NCBI GenBank assembly: GCA_963779095.1 | Contig: CAVZWU010000011.1 | Coordinates: 186,001-250,000, forward strand | Length of the DNA: 64,000 bases | Direction of reading: 5' to 3' | Origin: Roseiarcus sp963779095 | GTDB taxonomy: Bacteria > Pseudomonadota > Alphaproteobacteria > Rhizobiales > Beijerinckiaceae | Shown: one piece after another, positions 1 through 9,379 of the stretch | Layout of the letters: every line of letters begins with the position of its first letter | Numbering within the stretch: the stretch's first letter is position 1 | Position numbers and translations under genes: made by a program | The notes under the pieces: model-generated | The model's input: the letters and a program-made list of their open reading frames with translations, nothing else | Told to the model about the DNA's origin: nothing | The model's database searches: none

Positions 1-35
1 AGAAGGCGCAGGCCCTGAATTCGTCGCGGATCACC

Positions 36-965
36 CTACCCGACCAACAGCAGCGGATGGGGCGCGTGACGCGACCAGCCGGCTTCGCCCACCATCATGT
101 CGAGGCCGAGCGTCGCGAGATCGTCGGCGTAAGGATCGACGCCGGCGTCTTTCTCCTCGTAGAAGACCTTGGCGTATGTTCCGCATTCATCGCAGGTCTC
201 GGCGCGCGCGAGGCCGTAATCGCCTTCGACGCCGCGCAGCGCAAGCGTGCGCGAACCGCCGCAGACGATGCAGACGGCGCGGGTGTGATTCCAGGCGGTC
301 GAGCAGAGCGAGCAATGGAGATAGCGCGCGCCGGGATTCTGGCCTGACGCGGTGATGACGCCAGCCGACGAGGTCGAGCCGCATGACGGGCAGAGATCGC
401 GCCGCTCGAGCAGCCGGAGGTCGGAGGCCCGCAAGGTCGCCGCGAGGCGGGTGAAATAGACCTGCAGCGCCGCGGCGATCCAGAACGCCGCGCCGGCGTC
501 GGCGGGATCGACGCCGCCGCGCAGGAAGGCGTCGGCGAGCCGCTCCATTTCCTCTGCGTCGCGCTGGCGCATCTCCGCTATCGTCGCCGCCACTGAAGCG
601 GGCGCCGCCGTCGCGTCGAAGTTTTCGATGAGCGTCGCAAGGCCGTCGCGCCATGCCGCGTCGCGGCGATGCCCATCGGCGGCTATCGGCGGAATGCGCG
701 CCGCGACCGCCCGACCGACGGCGGTTTTGTCGGGGGCGCGAGGCCAAGGGAGCTTCGCCGCCGCTGCCGCCTGCGCGCGCGCCGCCCCGACCATGAAGGC
801 AAGCCAGCCTTCCGCCGCATGACCGTCCGCAAGCCGCTCGAGCCGCTCGGCCGTGCGGGAAAAGCGCCGGCTGGGATCGGGAAGAACGATCGGCTCCGGC
901 GCCTTAACGCCGCCCGAGGCGCTGCCGATCCAGCCGCCCTTCGGCGTCGACTCGCCTTGCCTCAC
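36..965 (-). CDS. fdhE: FdhE, formate dehydrogenase accessory protein
   Basis: Cytoplasmic accessory protein needed for formation of active respiratory formate dehydrogenase; in E. coli it binds iron and the catalytic subunit. The C-terminal half shows four CxxC pairs (CPSC, CSLC, CIVC, CDEC), the rubredoxin-like metal sites of the family. I place the start at a GTG (965-963) that overlaps the fdoI stop as GTGA. This gives 309 residues, the length of E. coli FdhE; an ATG at 1049 would need an 88-nt overlap with fdoI. It is the last visible gene of the fdo operon. The 35 bases beyond its stop are too short to tell whether selA/selB follow, as they do in many genomes. Confidence 0.9.
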   Translation of the reverse strand: MRQGESTPKGGWIGSASGGVKAPEPIVLPDPSRRFSRTAERLERLADGHAAEGWLAFMVGAARAQAAAAAKLPWPRAPDKTAVGRAVAARIPPIAADGHRRDAAWRDGLATLIENFDATAAPASVAATIAEMRQRDAEEMERLADAFLRGGVDPADAGAAFWIAAALQVYFTRLAATLRASDLRLLERRDLCPSCGSTSSAGVITASGQNPGARYLHCSLCSTAWNHTRAVCIVCGGSRTLALRGVEGDYGLARAETCDECGTYAKVFYEEKDAGVDPYADDLATLGLDMMVGEAGWSRHAPHPLLLVG

Positions 966-1630
966 GAACCGTCGCCGGCGCGTCGCGGACGAGGCCCAGG
1001 CGATCCGGTCGCCACCAGACTGCGCAGCCATTTGCGGTGGTGGCGCCACGCCCAGCCGTGCGTGACCCAGCCCTGCGTCATCGCGCGCATCGAGCCGCGC
1101 ACCCAGATCGCCGCGTAGACGTGGGTGATCCAGATGATGATCGCCGCGATCGCCAGATAGCTGTGAATGAGCGCCGCAGCGCGTTGCGTCTCGATCGAGG
1201 TCGCGGCGCCAAAGTAGACTTCCCAGATGACGAGGCCGGTGAGGAAGAGCGCAGGCACGAGCAGCGCCATCGACCAGAAGACGAATTTCTGCCCCGCGTT
1301 GAACCGCCCGAGTTCCGCGACGCCTTCTTCCTCATTACGAAGCACGCGGCCGAAGGCGTGCATCCAGGCCAAGTCGTCGCGGTTCCAGAAATTGTCGCGC
1401 CAGAACTGTACGACGAGTCCGGCGTAGCTAATCAGCAGCACGCAGCCGATCCAGGGATGAATTGCGCGCGCCCACTGGCCGCTGCCGAACAGCGCCGAGA
1501 GCCAGAAGAGCAGCGGGTGGAACATCGAAAGGCCCGAGAGCATCAGGAGCACGAAACAGGCGGCCGTAATCCAGTGGTTGATCCGCGCCGCCGTCGTGTT
1601 GCGGATGAAGGTCCCAGGCGGATAGCTCAT
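962..1630 (-). CDS. fdoI: Formate dehydrogenase gamma subunit, cytochrome b556
   Basis: Membrane diheme cytochrome b subunit that passes electrons from the iron-sulfur subunit to quinone. It has about four hydrophobic segments, with histidines in the expected places (NHWIT in helix 1, HPWIG, LIHSYLAI, ITHVYAAIW). About 222 residues against about 211 in E. coli FdoI. The ATG at 1630 overlaps the fdoH stop by 4 nt (ATGA), so the two genes are translationally coupled. A longer reading frame runs upstream into fdoH, but the coupled ATG gives the family N-terminus (MSYPPGTFIRNT). No lesion seen. Confidence 0.92.
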   Translation of the reverse strand: MSYPPGTFIRNTTAARINHWITAACFVLLMLSGLSMFHPLLFWLSALFGSGQWARAIHPWIGCVLLISYAGLVVQFWRDNFWNRDDLAWMHAFGRVLRNEEEGVAELGRFNAGQKFVFWSMALLVPALFLTGLVIWEVYFGAATSIETQRAAALIHSYLAIAAIIIWITHVYAAIWVRGSMRAMTQGWVTHGWAWRHHRKWLRSLVATGSPGPRPRRAGDGS

Positions 1631-2553
1631 GTTGCGCGCGCCCTGGTTTCGTCGGCCGACTCGCGAATGAGCTTCGCCGCCGCGCTGTCGTCCTCGGGCT
1701 GGACTTCGTTCGGCCCTTCGATGATCCAGTGGAAGAACCCGGTGACCGCGGCGAGCGCGACGCCGGCCACGGCGAGCGGCTTCAACACGCCCTTCCAGAC
1801 CTGGACCAGCGCGCTGATCTTCGGATTGACGGGCAGCCCGGCGTAGAGCGATGGCCGATCGGCGTGGTGCAGCACATACATCACATGCGTTCCGCTGACC
1901 CCGGGCGGATCGTAGAGGCCCGCGTTCTCGAAGCCACGCGCCTTGAGGTCGATGACGCGCTCGCCAGCCCAATGCGTCATGTCAGACTTCGAGCCGAACA
2001 TGATCGCCCCCGTCGGGCAGGCCTTGACGCAGGCCGGCTCACGGCCAACTGTGACGCGGTCGGAGCAGAGCGTGCATTTGTAGGATTTGTGATCGACCTT
2101 GCTGACGCGCGGGATGTTGAACGGGCAGCCCTTGATGCAATAGCCGCAGCCGATGCAGTTCTCGCTGATGAAATCGACGATGCCGTTGGCATATTGAACG
2201 ATCGCGCCGGGCGCGGGACAGGCCTTGAGGCAGCCCGGATCCTCGCAATGCATGCAGCCGTCCTTGCGGATCAGCCATTCGAGGTCGCCCTTGTCGTTCT
2301 CCCATTCGGTGAAGCGCATCAGCGTCCAGGTGTTGGGATCCAGATCGAGGGGATTGTCATAGGTTCCTTCGAAATGCCCGACCTCGCCGCGCAGGTCATT
2401 CCATTCCATGCAGGCGGCCTGGCACGCCTTGCAGCCGATGCATCGGGTGACGTCGATGAGCTTGGCGACCTCCTGCTCGTGCCGGCGAACCGACGGCGGG
2501 GTGATGGTCGTGGCCGAGATGCGGATGTAGTCCTGCGACTGCAGATTGGACAT
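1627..2553 (-). CDS. fdoH: Formate dehydrogenase beta subunit, four-cluster Fe-S protein
   Basis: Electron-transfer subunit of the membrane-bound, periplasm-facing formate dehydrogenase. Four [4Fe-4S] ferredoxin motifs are visible: CIGCKACQAAC near residue 37, CMHCEDPGCLKACP near 98, CIGCGYCIKGCP near 134, and CTLC..CVKACP near 162-180. A single hydrophobic helix near residues 255-280 (LAVAGVALAAVTGFFHW) is the C-terminal membrane anchor typical of FdnH/FdoH. At 308 residues it is slightly longer than E. coli FdoH. It starts 10 nt downstream of the fdoG stop and overlaps fdoI by 4 nt. Confidence 0.95.
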   Translation of the reverse strand: MSNLQSQDYIRISATTITPPSVRRHEQEVAKLIDVTRCIGCKACQAACMEWNDLRGEVGHFEGTYDNPLDLDPNTWTLMRFTEWENDKGDLEWLIRKDGCMHCEDPGCLKACPAPGAIVQYANGIVDFISENCIGCGYCIKGCPFNIPRVSKVDHKSYKCTLCSDRVTVGREPACVKACPTGAIMFGSKSDMTHWAGERVIDLKARGFENAGLYDPPGVSGTHVMYVLHHADRPSLYAGLPVNPKISALVQVWKGVLKPLAVAGVALAAVTGFFHWIIEGPNEVQPEDDSAAAKLIRESADETRARAT

Positions 2554-2563
2554 GAATCATCCT

Positions 2564-5500
2564 TCACGCGCTGGGCGCTGCGACCTTTTCGATATTGACG
2601 AGAAACGCCTTGAACTCCGGCGTCTCCGTGTTGGCGTCCCCGACTGAGGGCGTCAGCGCGTTCGCGGCGTAGCCCTTGAGCGTCTGGCCAGTGAAACCCC
2701 AATGCAGCGGGACGCCGATCACGTGCGTCGGCTTGCCGTCCACGGTCATCGGCTTGATCCGCTTGGTCACATAAGCCTTGCAGACGATTGCGCCGCGCTT
2801 GCAAGAGACGCGCACCCAGCCCGCCTGCTCGATCCCCTTCTCCTTCGCCAGCGCCTCACCGATCTCGACGAACTGCTCGGGCTGCAGGATCGCATTGATG
2901 AGCGCGTGCTTGGTCCAGAAGTGGAAGTGCTCGGTGAGGCGATAAGTCGTGCCGACATAAGGGAACTCGCTCGCTGAGCCGAAATTCTTGCGGTCGTCGG
3001 TGAAGACGCGCGCGGCGGGATTGTTGCGCACCTTGGGGTGCAGAACGTTCTCGGACGGGCTTTCGAACGGCTCGTAATGTTCGGGGAACGGACCTTCCAC
3101 CATCTTGTCGAGAGCGAACAGGCGCCCGAGGCCCTCCTGCTGCATGATGAACGGGCCCACGCCGGCGGACGGCGGCGTCGTGGGGACAAAGTCCGGCACG
3201 TCGAGGCCGACCCACTTTTCGCCGTTCCACTCGATCAGCGACTTGGCGGGATTCCACGGCTTTCCCGATGGATCGGCGCTGGCGCGATTATAGAGGATGC
3301 GGCGGTTCGCCGGCCACGCCCACGCCCAGTTCGGCGCGATGCCGGCCTCGCGCGGATCGGTCGCGTCGCGCCGCGCCATCTGGTTGCCGGCCTCGGTAAA
3401 GCAGCCCGAGAAGATCCAGCAGCCGCACATGGTCGAGCCGTCGTCGCGCAATTGCGCGAAGCCGTCGAGCTGGCGGCCGGCTTTCACGATCGTCTTGCCC
3501 GAATCGTCCTTAAGGTCCGTGAGCGCCCGACCGTTCATCTCCCGGGCGATCTCCTCCGGGTTCGGGTCGACCGGATTGACGTAATCCCAGGTCAGATGGA
3601 GGAGCGGATCGGGAAAGGCGCCGCCGTCCTTTCGATACATTTCGCGCAAGCGATCGAAGAGCCCGGCCATGATCCAGATGTCGGGTCGCGCCTCGCCGGG
3701 CGGCGGCGCCGCCTTCCAGTGCCATTGCAGCCAGCGCGCCGAATTGACGAGCGCGCCGTCTTCTTCGGCGAAGCAGGTGGTCGGAAGCTGGAACACCTCG
3801 GTCTCGATCTTCGCCGGGTCGGACGGATTGTGCGGCCCGAAATTCTCCCAGAAGCGGGAGGTCTCGGTGTCGAGCGGATCCATCACCACGAGATATCTGA
3901 GCTTGCCCAGAGCACTGCGAATCTTGGCTTGATCCGGAAAGGCCTGCAGCGGATTGAAGCCCTGGCAGATGTAGCCGTTCATCTCTCCCTTATCCATCAT
4001 CTCGAAGGCCTTGATGATGTCGTAGAGCGGGATGTCGAGCTTGGGCAGCCAGTCATAGGCCCAATTGTTGTCGGCGGTCGCGGCGTCGCCAAAGATCGCC
4101 TTCTGGAAGCTCACGAAGAACTTCTTGTAGTTCTGCCAGTAGCTGACCTGCCCTGGCCTCAGCGGCTTGTTCGCGTTGGCCTTCATGTAGTCGTCGAACG
4201 CCGCTTCCTTATCCTTCGGCAGCGTCAAATAGCCGGGGATGAGGTTCGACAAGAGGCCGAGGTCGGTGAGGCCCTGGATGTTGGAATGGCCGCGCAGCGC
4301 GTTCATGCCGCCGCCGAGCACGCCGATGTTGCCGAGCAGGAGCTGGATCATCGCCATGGTGCGGATGTTCTGCGATCCAACCGAGTGCTGCGTCCAGCCA
4401 AGCGCGAACAGGCTGGTGAGCGCTCTGTCAGGGGTCGAGCACGAAGCGAACAGTTCGCACGCGTGCAAAAACTTGTCCTGCGGCGTGCCGCAGATGCGCG
4501 ACACCATCTCGGGCGTGTAGCGGTCGACGTGCTTCTTCAGAAGATTGATGACGCAGCGCGGATTGGCCCACGTGTCGTCGACCTTGGCGAAGCCCTGGTC
4601 GTCGCGCTCATAGTCCCAGCTCGACTTGTCGTAGGAACGCGTCTCTTCATCGTAGCCGGTGAATAGCCCGTCCTCGAAGCCGAAACCCTCTTTCACGATG
4701 AGGCCGGCGTTGGAGTAGGCGCGCACATATTCGTGCTGCAGCTTGTCCTTCTCGATCAGGTAGCGGATCAGCCCGTTTAGGAAGGCGATGTCCGTGCCCG
4801 GACGGATCGGGATGTAGACGTCCGCCACAGACGCGGTGCGGGTGAAACGCGGATCAATAACGACGAGCTTGGCGCCGTGCTCGATCTTCGCCTCGATCAC
4901 CCATTTGAAGCCGCACGGATGGGCTTCGGCGGCGTTGCCGCCCATGACCACCACGACGTCGGCGTTCTTGATGTCCTGCCAGGTGTTGGTCATCGCGCCA
5001 CGACCGAATGTTGGGGCCAGACTGGCCACCGTCGGTCCGTGTCAGACGCGCGCCTGGTTGTCGAACGCCACCATGCCGAGAGCGCGGGCGACCTTCCAGG
5101 TGATGAAGGCCGTCTCGTTGGAGGACGCCGACGCCGCCAGCATTCCAGCCGAAATCCAGCGATTGACGGTCGTCCCATCCTTGTTTTTGGCGATGAAGTT
5201 CTTGTCCCTATCCTCCTTCATGAGCTTCGCGATGCGGTCGAGCGCGAAATCCCAGGAGACTTCCTCGAACGCGTTTGCGCCCGGGGCGCGGTATTTCGGA
5301 GCCTTGAGCCGGCTGGGCGAATGGACGATGTCGAGCAACGCGGAGCCCTTGGGGCAGAGCGTGCCGCGGTTCACCGGATGATCCGGGTCGCCCTCAATGT
5401 GAATGATGTCGGAGACGGCGTTCTTCGCCCGGTCGCCGAGGCTGTAAACCAGGATGCCGCAGGCGACCGAGCAATAGGTGCAGGTGTTGCGGGTCTCGCT

Positions 5501-5635
5501 CGCCGCCGTCAGCTTGAACGGCCGGACCGAAGCGGCGAGCGCTTCGCCCGCGTCGCCGAAGCCGAGAGCGCCGAAGCTCGAAGCCGCGAGACTGGCGGCG
5601 GTGATTTTGATGAAGCCGCGACGACTGAGCTCCAT
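2564..5635 (-). CDS. fdoG: Formate dehydrogenase alpha subunit, selenocysteine-containing molybdo/tungsto-enzyme
   Basis: Catalytic subunit oxidising formate to CO2 with a bis-MGD Mo or W centre. The frame is open from 5635 to 2564 except for one UGA at 5044-5042, residue 198, inside the active-site context NQARV-U-HGPTVASLAP; E. coli FdnG has selenocysteine at 196 in the same context. Reading through gives 1,023 residues against 1,015-1,016 in E. coli. The N-terminus has a Tat signal (ELSRRGFIK, then a hydrophobic stretch and AxA-type site). The [4Fe-4S] motif CTYCSVACG is near residue 53. A strong ribosome binding site (AGGAGGG) sits just upstream of the ATG. First gene of the fdo operon. 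Annotation software without Sec support would split it into two genes at 5042. Confidence 0.95.
5013..5044 (-). promoter_or_regulatory. Selenocysteine UGA codon and SECIS-like hairpin
   Basis: On the minus strand the UGA (5044-5042) is followed, 14 nt later, by a perfect four-pair stem with a five-base loop, GGCC-AGUCU-GGCC (5027-5015). Bacterial SECIS elements lie immediately 3' of the UGA inside the coding region and carry a GUCU-type apical loop for SelB. Spacing and loop match the E. coli fdnG/fdhF arrangement. Seen directly in the sequence; binding by SelB is inferred. Confidence 0.85.
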
Positions 5636-5991
5636 AGCTGAGCCCTCCTAACCTTCATGACCGCCGGATGCGAAGCCGCGCCCGAGGCGCCTCCAGTAGA
5701 AAGCGCGCGCGCGGGCAATTCAAGCCCGATTTCGCCTGGTGCGATATATCTGTCTGGACATACCACTCAGGCGCGCTCGCGAAAATCTGCGCGATTCTGC
5801 TTCTGCACTTTGAACCGCCGGGTTCATAAAGCTAATGCAGACGACTGTAAGGCGTTGCATTCCACCTTTGGATTCACTCGAAGCGCGCGAAACGCTGACC
5901 CATGAGAGGTAACCTGAACCCGGGCAAGCGGGGTTGAAGGAAGAGTCGGGCGAAGAAGATTGTTTAGGGTTTGCTGCAAGGAGACGGACGG
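5636..5991. other. Intergenic region between fdoG and the PAAR-like gene
   Basis: A 356-bp divergent intergenic region. It must hold the fdo operon promoter (minus strand, with the fdoG ribosome binding site at about 5640-5650) and the promoter of the plus-strand PAAR-like gene. It is somewhat more A+T-rich around 5740-5850 than its flanks. I see no confident -35/-10 pair, operator or further gene. Confidence 0.4.
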
Positions 5992-6393
5992 ATGCCATTC
6001 CACGTTTGCAACGGCGCGACGCTGAAATGCAGTTTCGCAGTGCCTCCGGGTATCAGCACCTTCGTCGTGCTGCCGATCCACCGAATGATCACGAGCGATC
6101 AGCCGGCGGCCAACATCAACGACCATGTGCCGATGACGAACGTCATGCCGTTTGGAATGTGCATGTCGCCGGGCAATCCCGCCGTCGTCTCGGCGACGGC
6201 GGCGGCGATGGGGACGCCGACGCCCGTGCCCTGCACTCCGGCGACCCCCGCGCCCTGGGTCACTGGCGCCGTTTCGCCGCCGGTGATTCTCGACGGGGTT
6301 CCCGCCCTCGACAACGTCAGCTTCCTGCAATGCGCGTTGGGTGGGACGATCACGATCTTGTATCCCGGCGAAGTGACCGAGATGATTCCGTGA
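5992..6393 (+). CDS. PAAR-like protein, DUF4280 family (type VI secretion spike tip)
   Basis: 133 residues, starting at an ATG with an AAGGAGA ribosome binding site at 5978-5984. The opening PFHVCNGATLKCSFA, the DHVPMTNVMPFGMC block and the CxPATPAPW segment are characteristic of DUF4280, a PAAR-like family that caps VgrG trimers and sharpens the T6SS spike. It has about six cysteines. No C-terminal toxin extension is present, so this is a bare tip rather than an evolved effector. It faces the vgrG and DUF6931-like genes on the opposite strand. The family name comes from recall of its pattern. Confidence 0.75.
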   Translation: MPFHVCNGATLKCSFAVPPGISTFVVLPIHRMITSDQPAANINDHVPMTNVMPFGMCMSPGNPAVVSATAAAMGTPTPVPCTPATPAPWVTGAVSPPVILDGVPALDNVSFLQCALGGTITILYPGEVTEMIP

Positions 6394-6450
6394 CTGGCCC
6401 CGCACGGGTGCGCCGCCGGGCGCCCCGTCGCGAGTGACGCTCCGCCGCCA

Positions 6451-7044
6451 TCAGACTGCGCCGGGCTTGGCTGGGATGGCCGTCGGCGGAAGCACTTTGG
6501 CGTCTCCGCCCTCGGCGAAGCGGAGGCCAGCTTCAACGCAAGCTCTTATCCAGGCGAGGGCCTCGGTCATGGGATGCTGGACGATGGCCAGGATGACCGC
6601 CGCTTTCAGGTTGATCGCCGTCGCGTCCGGCGATGCGTGCACCGGAGCCAAGTCTTCGGGCGCGACGCTGCCGCCGGAATGACCGGCGGCCCAGGCGAGC
6701 CATGTCGTCGCAACGCCGGTGTCGCCGGACGCGGCGATTTGCAGGACGGCGCGACGCTGCTGCTCCTCGGGAGCCCGCACCCAAGCCTCGACGGCCAAGA
6801 GCGCCTCGTCCGCCTTGTCTCCGTGAAGCGCCCGCACGCACTGGCAACCCCACCAGACAGCCTCGCGCCGCGGCAGAAGACACGCGGTGTAAATTATGGC
6901 GTCGAAACGGCGCGCTCGAGCGAGCAGCTTGCGCGCGAAATCGACCGGAGGCTCCTCTGTCGGCCGAAGGTCGATTTCAGCGGTGACTTTGGGAAACGCG
7001 TCGAACACTTGCTTTGCCGTGTTGAAACGAAGTCGCGTCGACAT
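6451..7044 (-). CDS. DUF6931-like protein associated with VgrG
   Basis: 197 residues, no signal peptide or membrane helix, rich in Ala and Trp helices (AVWWGCQCVRAL, ATTWLAWAAGHSGG). Proteins of this kind occur beside vgrG/PAAR genes in Alphaproteobacteria. Here it lies 110 bp downstream of vgrG on the same strand, so the two may be co-transcribed. Its molecular role is not established: an adaptor or chaperone that loads cargo on the spike is a reasonable guess from position only. The family assignment rests on general pattern and context. Confidence 0.55.
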   Translation of the reverse strand: MSTRLRFNTAKQVFDAFPKVTAEIDLRPTEEPPVDFARKLLARARRFDAIIYTACLLPRREAVWWGCQCVRALHGDKADEALLAVEAWVRAPEEQQRRAVLQIAASGDTGVATTWLAWAAGHSGGSVAPEDLAPVHASPDATAINLKAAVILAIVQHPMTEALAWIRACVEAGLRFAEGGDAKVLPPTAIPAKPGAV

Positions 7045-7154
7045 GCGTCTTTCCTTTTCGCTGAAACGAGGCGCCGCTCCATGAAATAGCGACGGGCAAG
7101 GCGGCCTCTCGACAGTCTCGTTCCGTCCGACCGGGCTTCGCGAACCGACGAGGC

Positions 7155-9029
7155 TCAGCTGTTGATCTTGACCATGGGAGCGGTGACGCTGACGGTCGCG
7201 TTGCCCGTTACGGTGATCGTCGTCGACTGCATCGTTATGCTGGTCTGGTTCATGACGATCTGGCTCATTGAGCCGCCCGGGCCGACATTCAGCGTAATGC
7301 TGGATGTGTCCATGATCAGCTGGGTCATTGGCGACCCCTGAGGGCCGACGTTGATCGTCACCTTGCTCAGCGCGTTCAAGGTGAAATTGCCGCTGCCGCT
7401 AGGGAAGCCGACGTTTATCGTCTCGTCGTTGCCGATATTCTCTGTCTGGTCGTTCAGAATGTCGCGCTGCTCGTTGTGGAGCGCCTTGAACATGAGGTCC
7501 TTCTGCGCCCGTAATTTCACCTTCTCGCTGCCGGCCGTATCGTCAAACAAGAACATGTTGTAGCCGTTGCCGCCGGTGCTGGACTGGGTGAGAACGCCTG
7601 ACTTGACTTTCTTGTCGGGCAAGGTCATCGGCACCGTGTTGGTCCCGTTATAGACCGAGCCGATGACGATCGGCCGGTCGGGATCTCCCTCCTCGTAGAC
7701 AACCAAGACCTCGTCGCCGACTCGGGGCGTGAACAGCGCTCCACGATTGCTCCCCGCCCAGACTTGAGCGACCCGAACCCTGCGTGATGGCTTCTTCTTG
7801 CGGTCCCAATAGAACTGCACGAGGATTCGGCCGAGCTTGTCCACCTCGATCTCAGGGCCTCCCTTGTCCTTGATGACGAGAGCGGACTGGACGCCGGAGA
7901 TTTCAGGCTTGCGGGTGACGAGCGGAGCGCGGAACGGGCGGTCGCTTGGAGTCATCTCGTAATTGCCAACGTAGCCGAAACCGCCGCCGGCGCCCGAACG
8001 GTAGCTTTCCCCCTGGAAATCATGAGTGCAGCGCGTGACCAGGTACTCCATGTTCTCGCCGCCTTCGGGATGGCGTTCGAGCGTGGTCAGACCGCCGGGA
8101 AGTAATGAGGCTGCGGCGCCGGTGGCGGAGCGGCGCTTGTCGAGCGATTGGGCGCCTTCAACCCTGTATTTCGCAATCTTTTCGCCGACTCTCTGATCAA
8201 CAAGGTCATTGCCCTCCGTATCGACGTAACTATAGGTGTAATCGAACATCTCCATGGAATCGTGGGCGTAGCCGCCGGGCTTTTGCGACTGCGCGAGCAA
8301 GTTGGACGACGGTTTCTTGTAACCGTAATCCTCGAGCGTGAACTTGCCGCTCTGCGCGCGGCGCCCGAGCGCCCAGGTGTCTAGGTATTGCTGCTCTTTC
8401 CGTCCAGCGTCGGCGATCGGATTGTAGGGCACTGACGAAAGACCGGGAACTTCCTTGTGGCTCGACTTGCCGTCGGCCAGCACGAGCGTGTGCTTGCTGT
8501 CGGAATGTTCGAAAAAATAATAGACGCCGTATTCCTCCATGAGCCGCGAGACAAAGTTGAAATCCGTCTCGCGGTATTGCACGCAATATTCAAGCGTGGG
8601 CGGCGAGCCCGTCGTTGCGTCATGGAAGTCGGACAAGCCGCGGTCGGAGAAAACCTGTTTGATAATCGCGATTGGCGTCATCTGCTTGAAAATGCGGCAA
8701 TCCGAAGTCCGGGTCAGCAGCCAGAGCCAGGGCCTCAGCACGAGCTGGTAGGCATAGAGATCTTGCCGGGTCCCGTCCCAGCGCGCCTCGGTCAAAAGCC
8801 CATGGAAATAACGCTTCTGGCCGTCCTGGGTCAGAAGTTCGACGGTTGAGCCAAGACCGATCGTCGAAGCGAAATCGAGCCCGCCTTGCTCGCTGATCGC
8901 CTCGACGCGGAATTCGAACAATTCGCTAAGGCCTTCGATCGCGCTGAACCGGAACAAGGCCAACGCCGTGGGACCAAGCGGGGTCGTCAGCTTGCCCTGT
9001 CGTTGGTTCTGGGAAAGCGGTTCGGGCAT
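7155..9029 (-). CDS. vgrG: Type VI secretion tip protein VgrG/TssI
   Basis: 624 residues. The N-terminal two thirds match the gp27-like barrel of VgrG (FRFSAIEGLSELFEFRVEAIS opening, YRETDFNFVSRLMEEYGVYYFFEHS near residue 155). Around residues 390-470 is the gp5-like OB fold (RVRVAQVWAGSNRGALFTPR, then GDEVLVVYEEGDPDRPIVIGS). The C-terminus is a gp5 needle-like beta repeat with spaced VGPxGS and SITLN/SITMQ units. There is no toxin extension after the needle. It forms the puncturing spike together with a PAAR protein. The frame is intact. No other tss genes are in the window, so the sheath and baseplate must be encoded elsewhere. Confidence 0.93.
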   Translation of the reverse strand: MPEPLSQNQRQGKLTTPLGPTALALFRFSAIEGLSELFEFRVEAISEQGGLDFASTIGLGSTVELLTQDGQKRYFHGLLTEARWDGTRQDLYAYQLVLRPWLWLLTRTSDCRIFKQMTPIAIIKQVFSDRGLSDFHDATTGSPPTLEYCVQYRETDFNFVSRLMEEYGVYYFFEHSDSKHTLVLADGKSSHKEVPGLSSVPYNPIADAGRKEQQYLDTWALGRRAQSGKFTLEDYGYKKPSSNLLAQSQKPGGYAHDSMEMFDYTYSYVDTEGNDLVDQRVGEKIAKYRVEGAQSLDKRRSATGAAASLLPGGLTTLERHPEGGENMEYLVTRCTHDFQGESYRSGAGGGFGYVGNYEMTPSDRPFRAPLVTRKPEISGVQSALVIKDKGGPEIEVDKLGRILVQFYWDRKKKPSRRVRVAQVWAGSNRGALFTPRVGDEVLVVYEEGDPDRPIVIGSVYNGTNTVPMTLPDKKVKSGVLTQSSTGGNGYNMFLFDDTAGSEKVKLRAQKDLMFKALHNEQRDILNDQTENIGNDETINVGFPSGSGNFTLNALSKVTINVGPQGSPMTQLIMDTSSITLNVGPGGSMSQIVMNQTSITMQSTTITVTGNATVSVTAPMVKINS

Positions 9030-9379
9030 GGCGGTCGCTCCGGTGAAAATCCCGGATCATAGTCGAATTCCGCGCCGCGTCGATGGAACTCTGTCGCCCG
9101 ATCGCCGGCTCGGGGTCCGAACACCGTACCGCCCGAGGAGCGTGAACTTCCGGAATTTTGGATTCAATCCAAACATTTAGGAATCTGAGCAGACGCCGGA
9201 AACTGGCCGAAAAAGTCGGATACCGAGAGCCGATCGCCCCGCTCTCGTCGGCTTCGAAAAACCAAACGGGGTTTAGGGACCGGCCCCTGAGGCGGCCCCC
9301 TTGCTGGCGGCGGCGAGAAAATGCGATTATGACAGGCCATCGGCGCTGACGCGCCGCCGCTTCCACCTATAGGCGAAAC
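9030..9379. other. Intergenic region between vgrG and ilvD
   Basis: 350 bp between the divergent vgrG and ilvD starts; it should contain both promoters. I see no gene, no leader peptide with branched-chain codons and no clear attenuator in front of ilvD. Confidence 0.35.
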
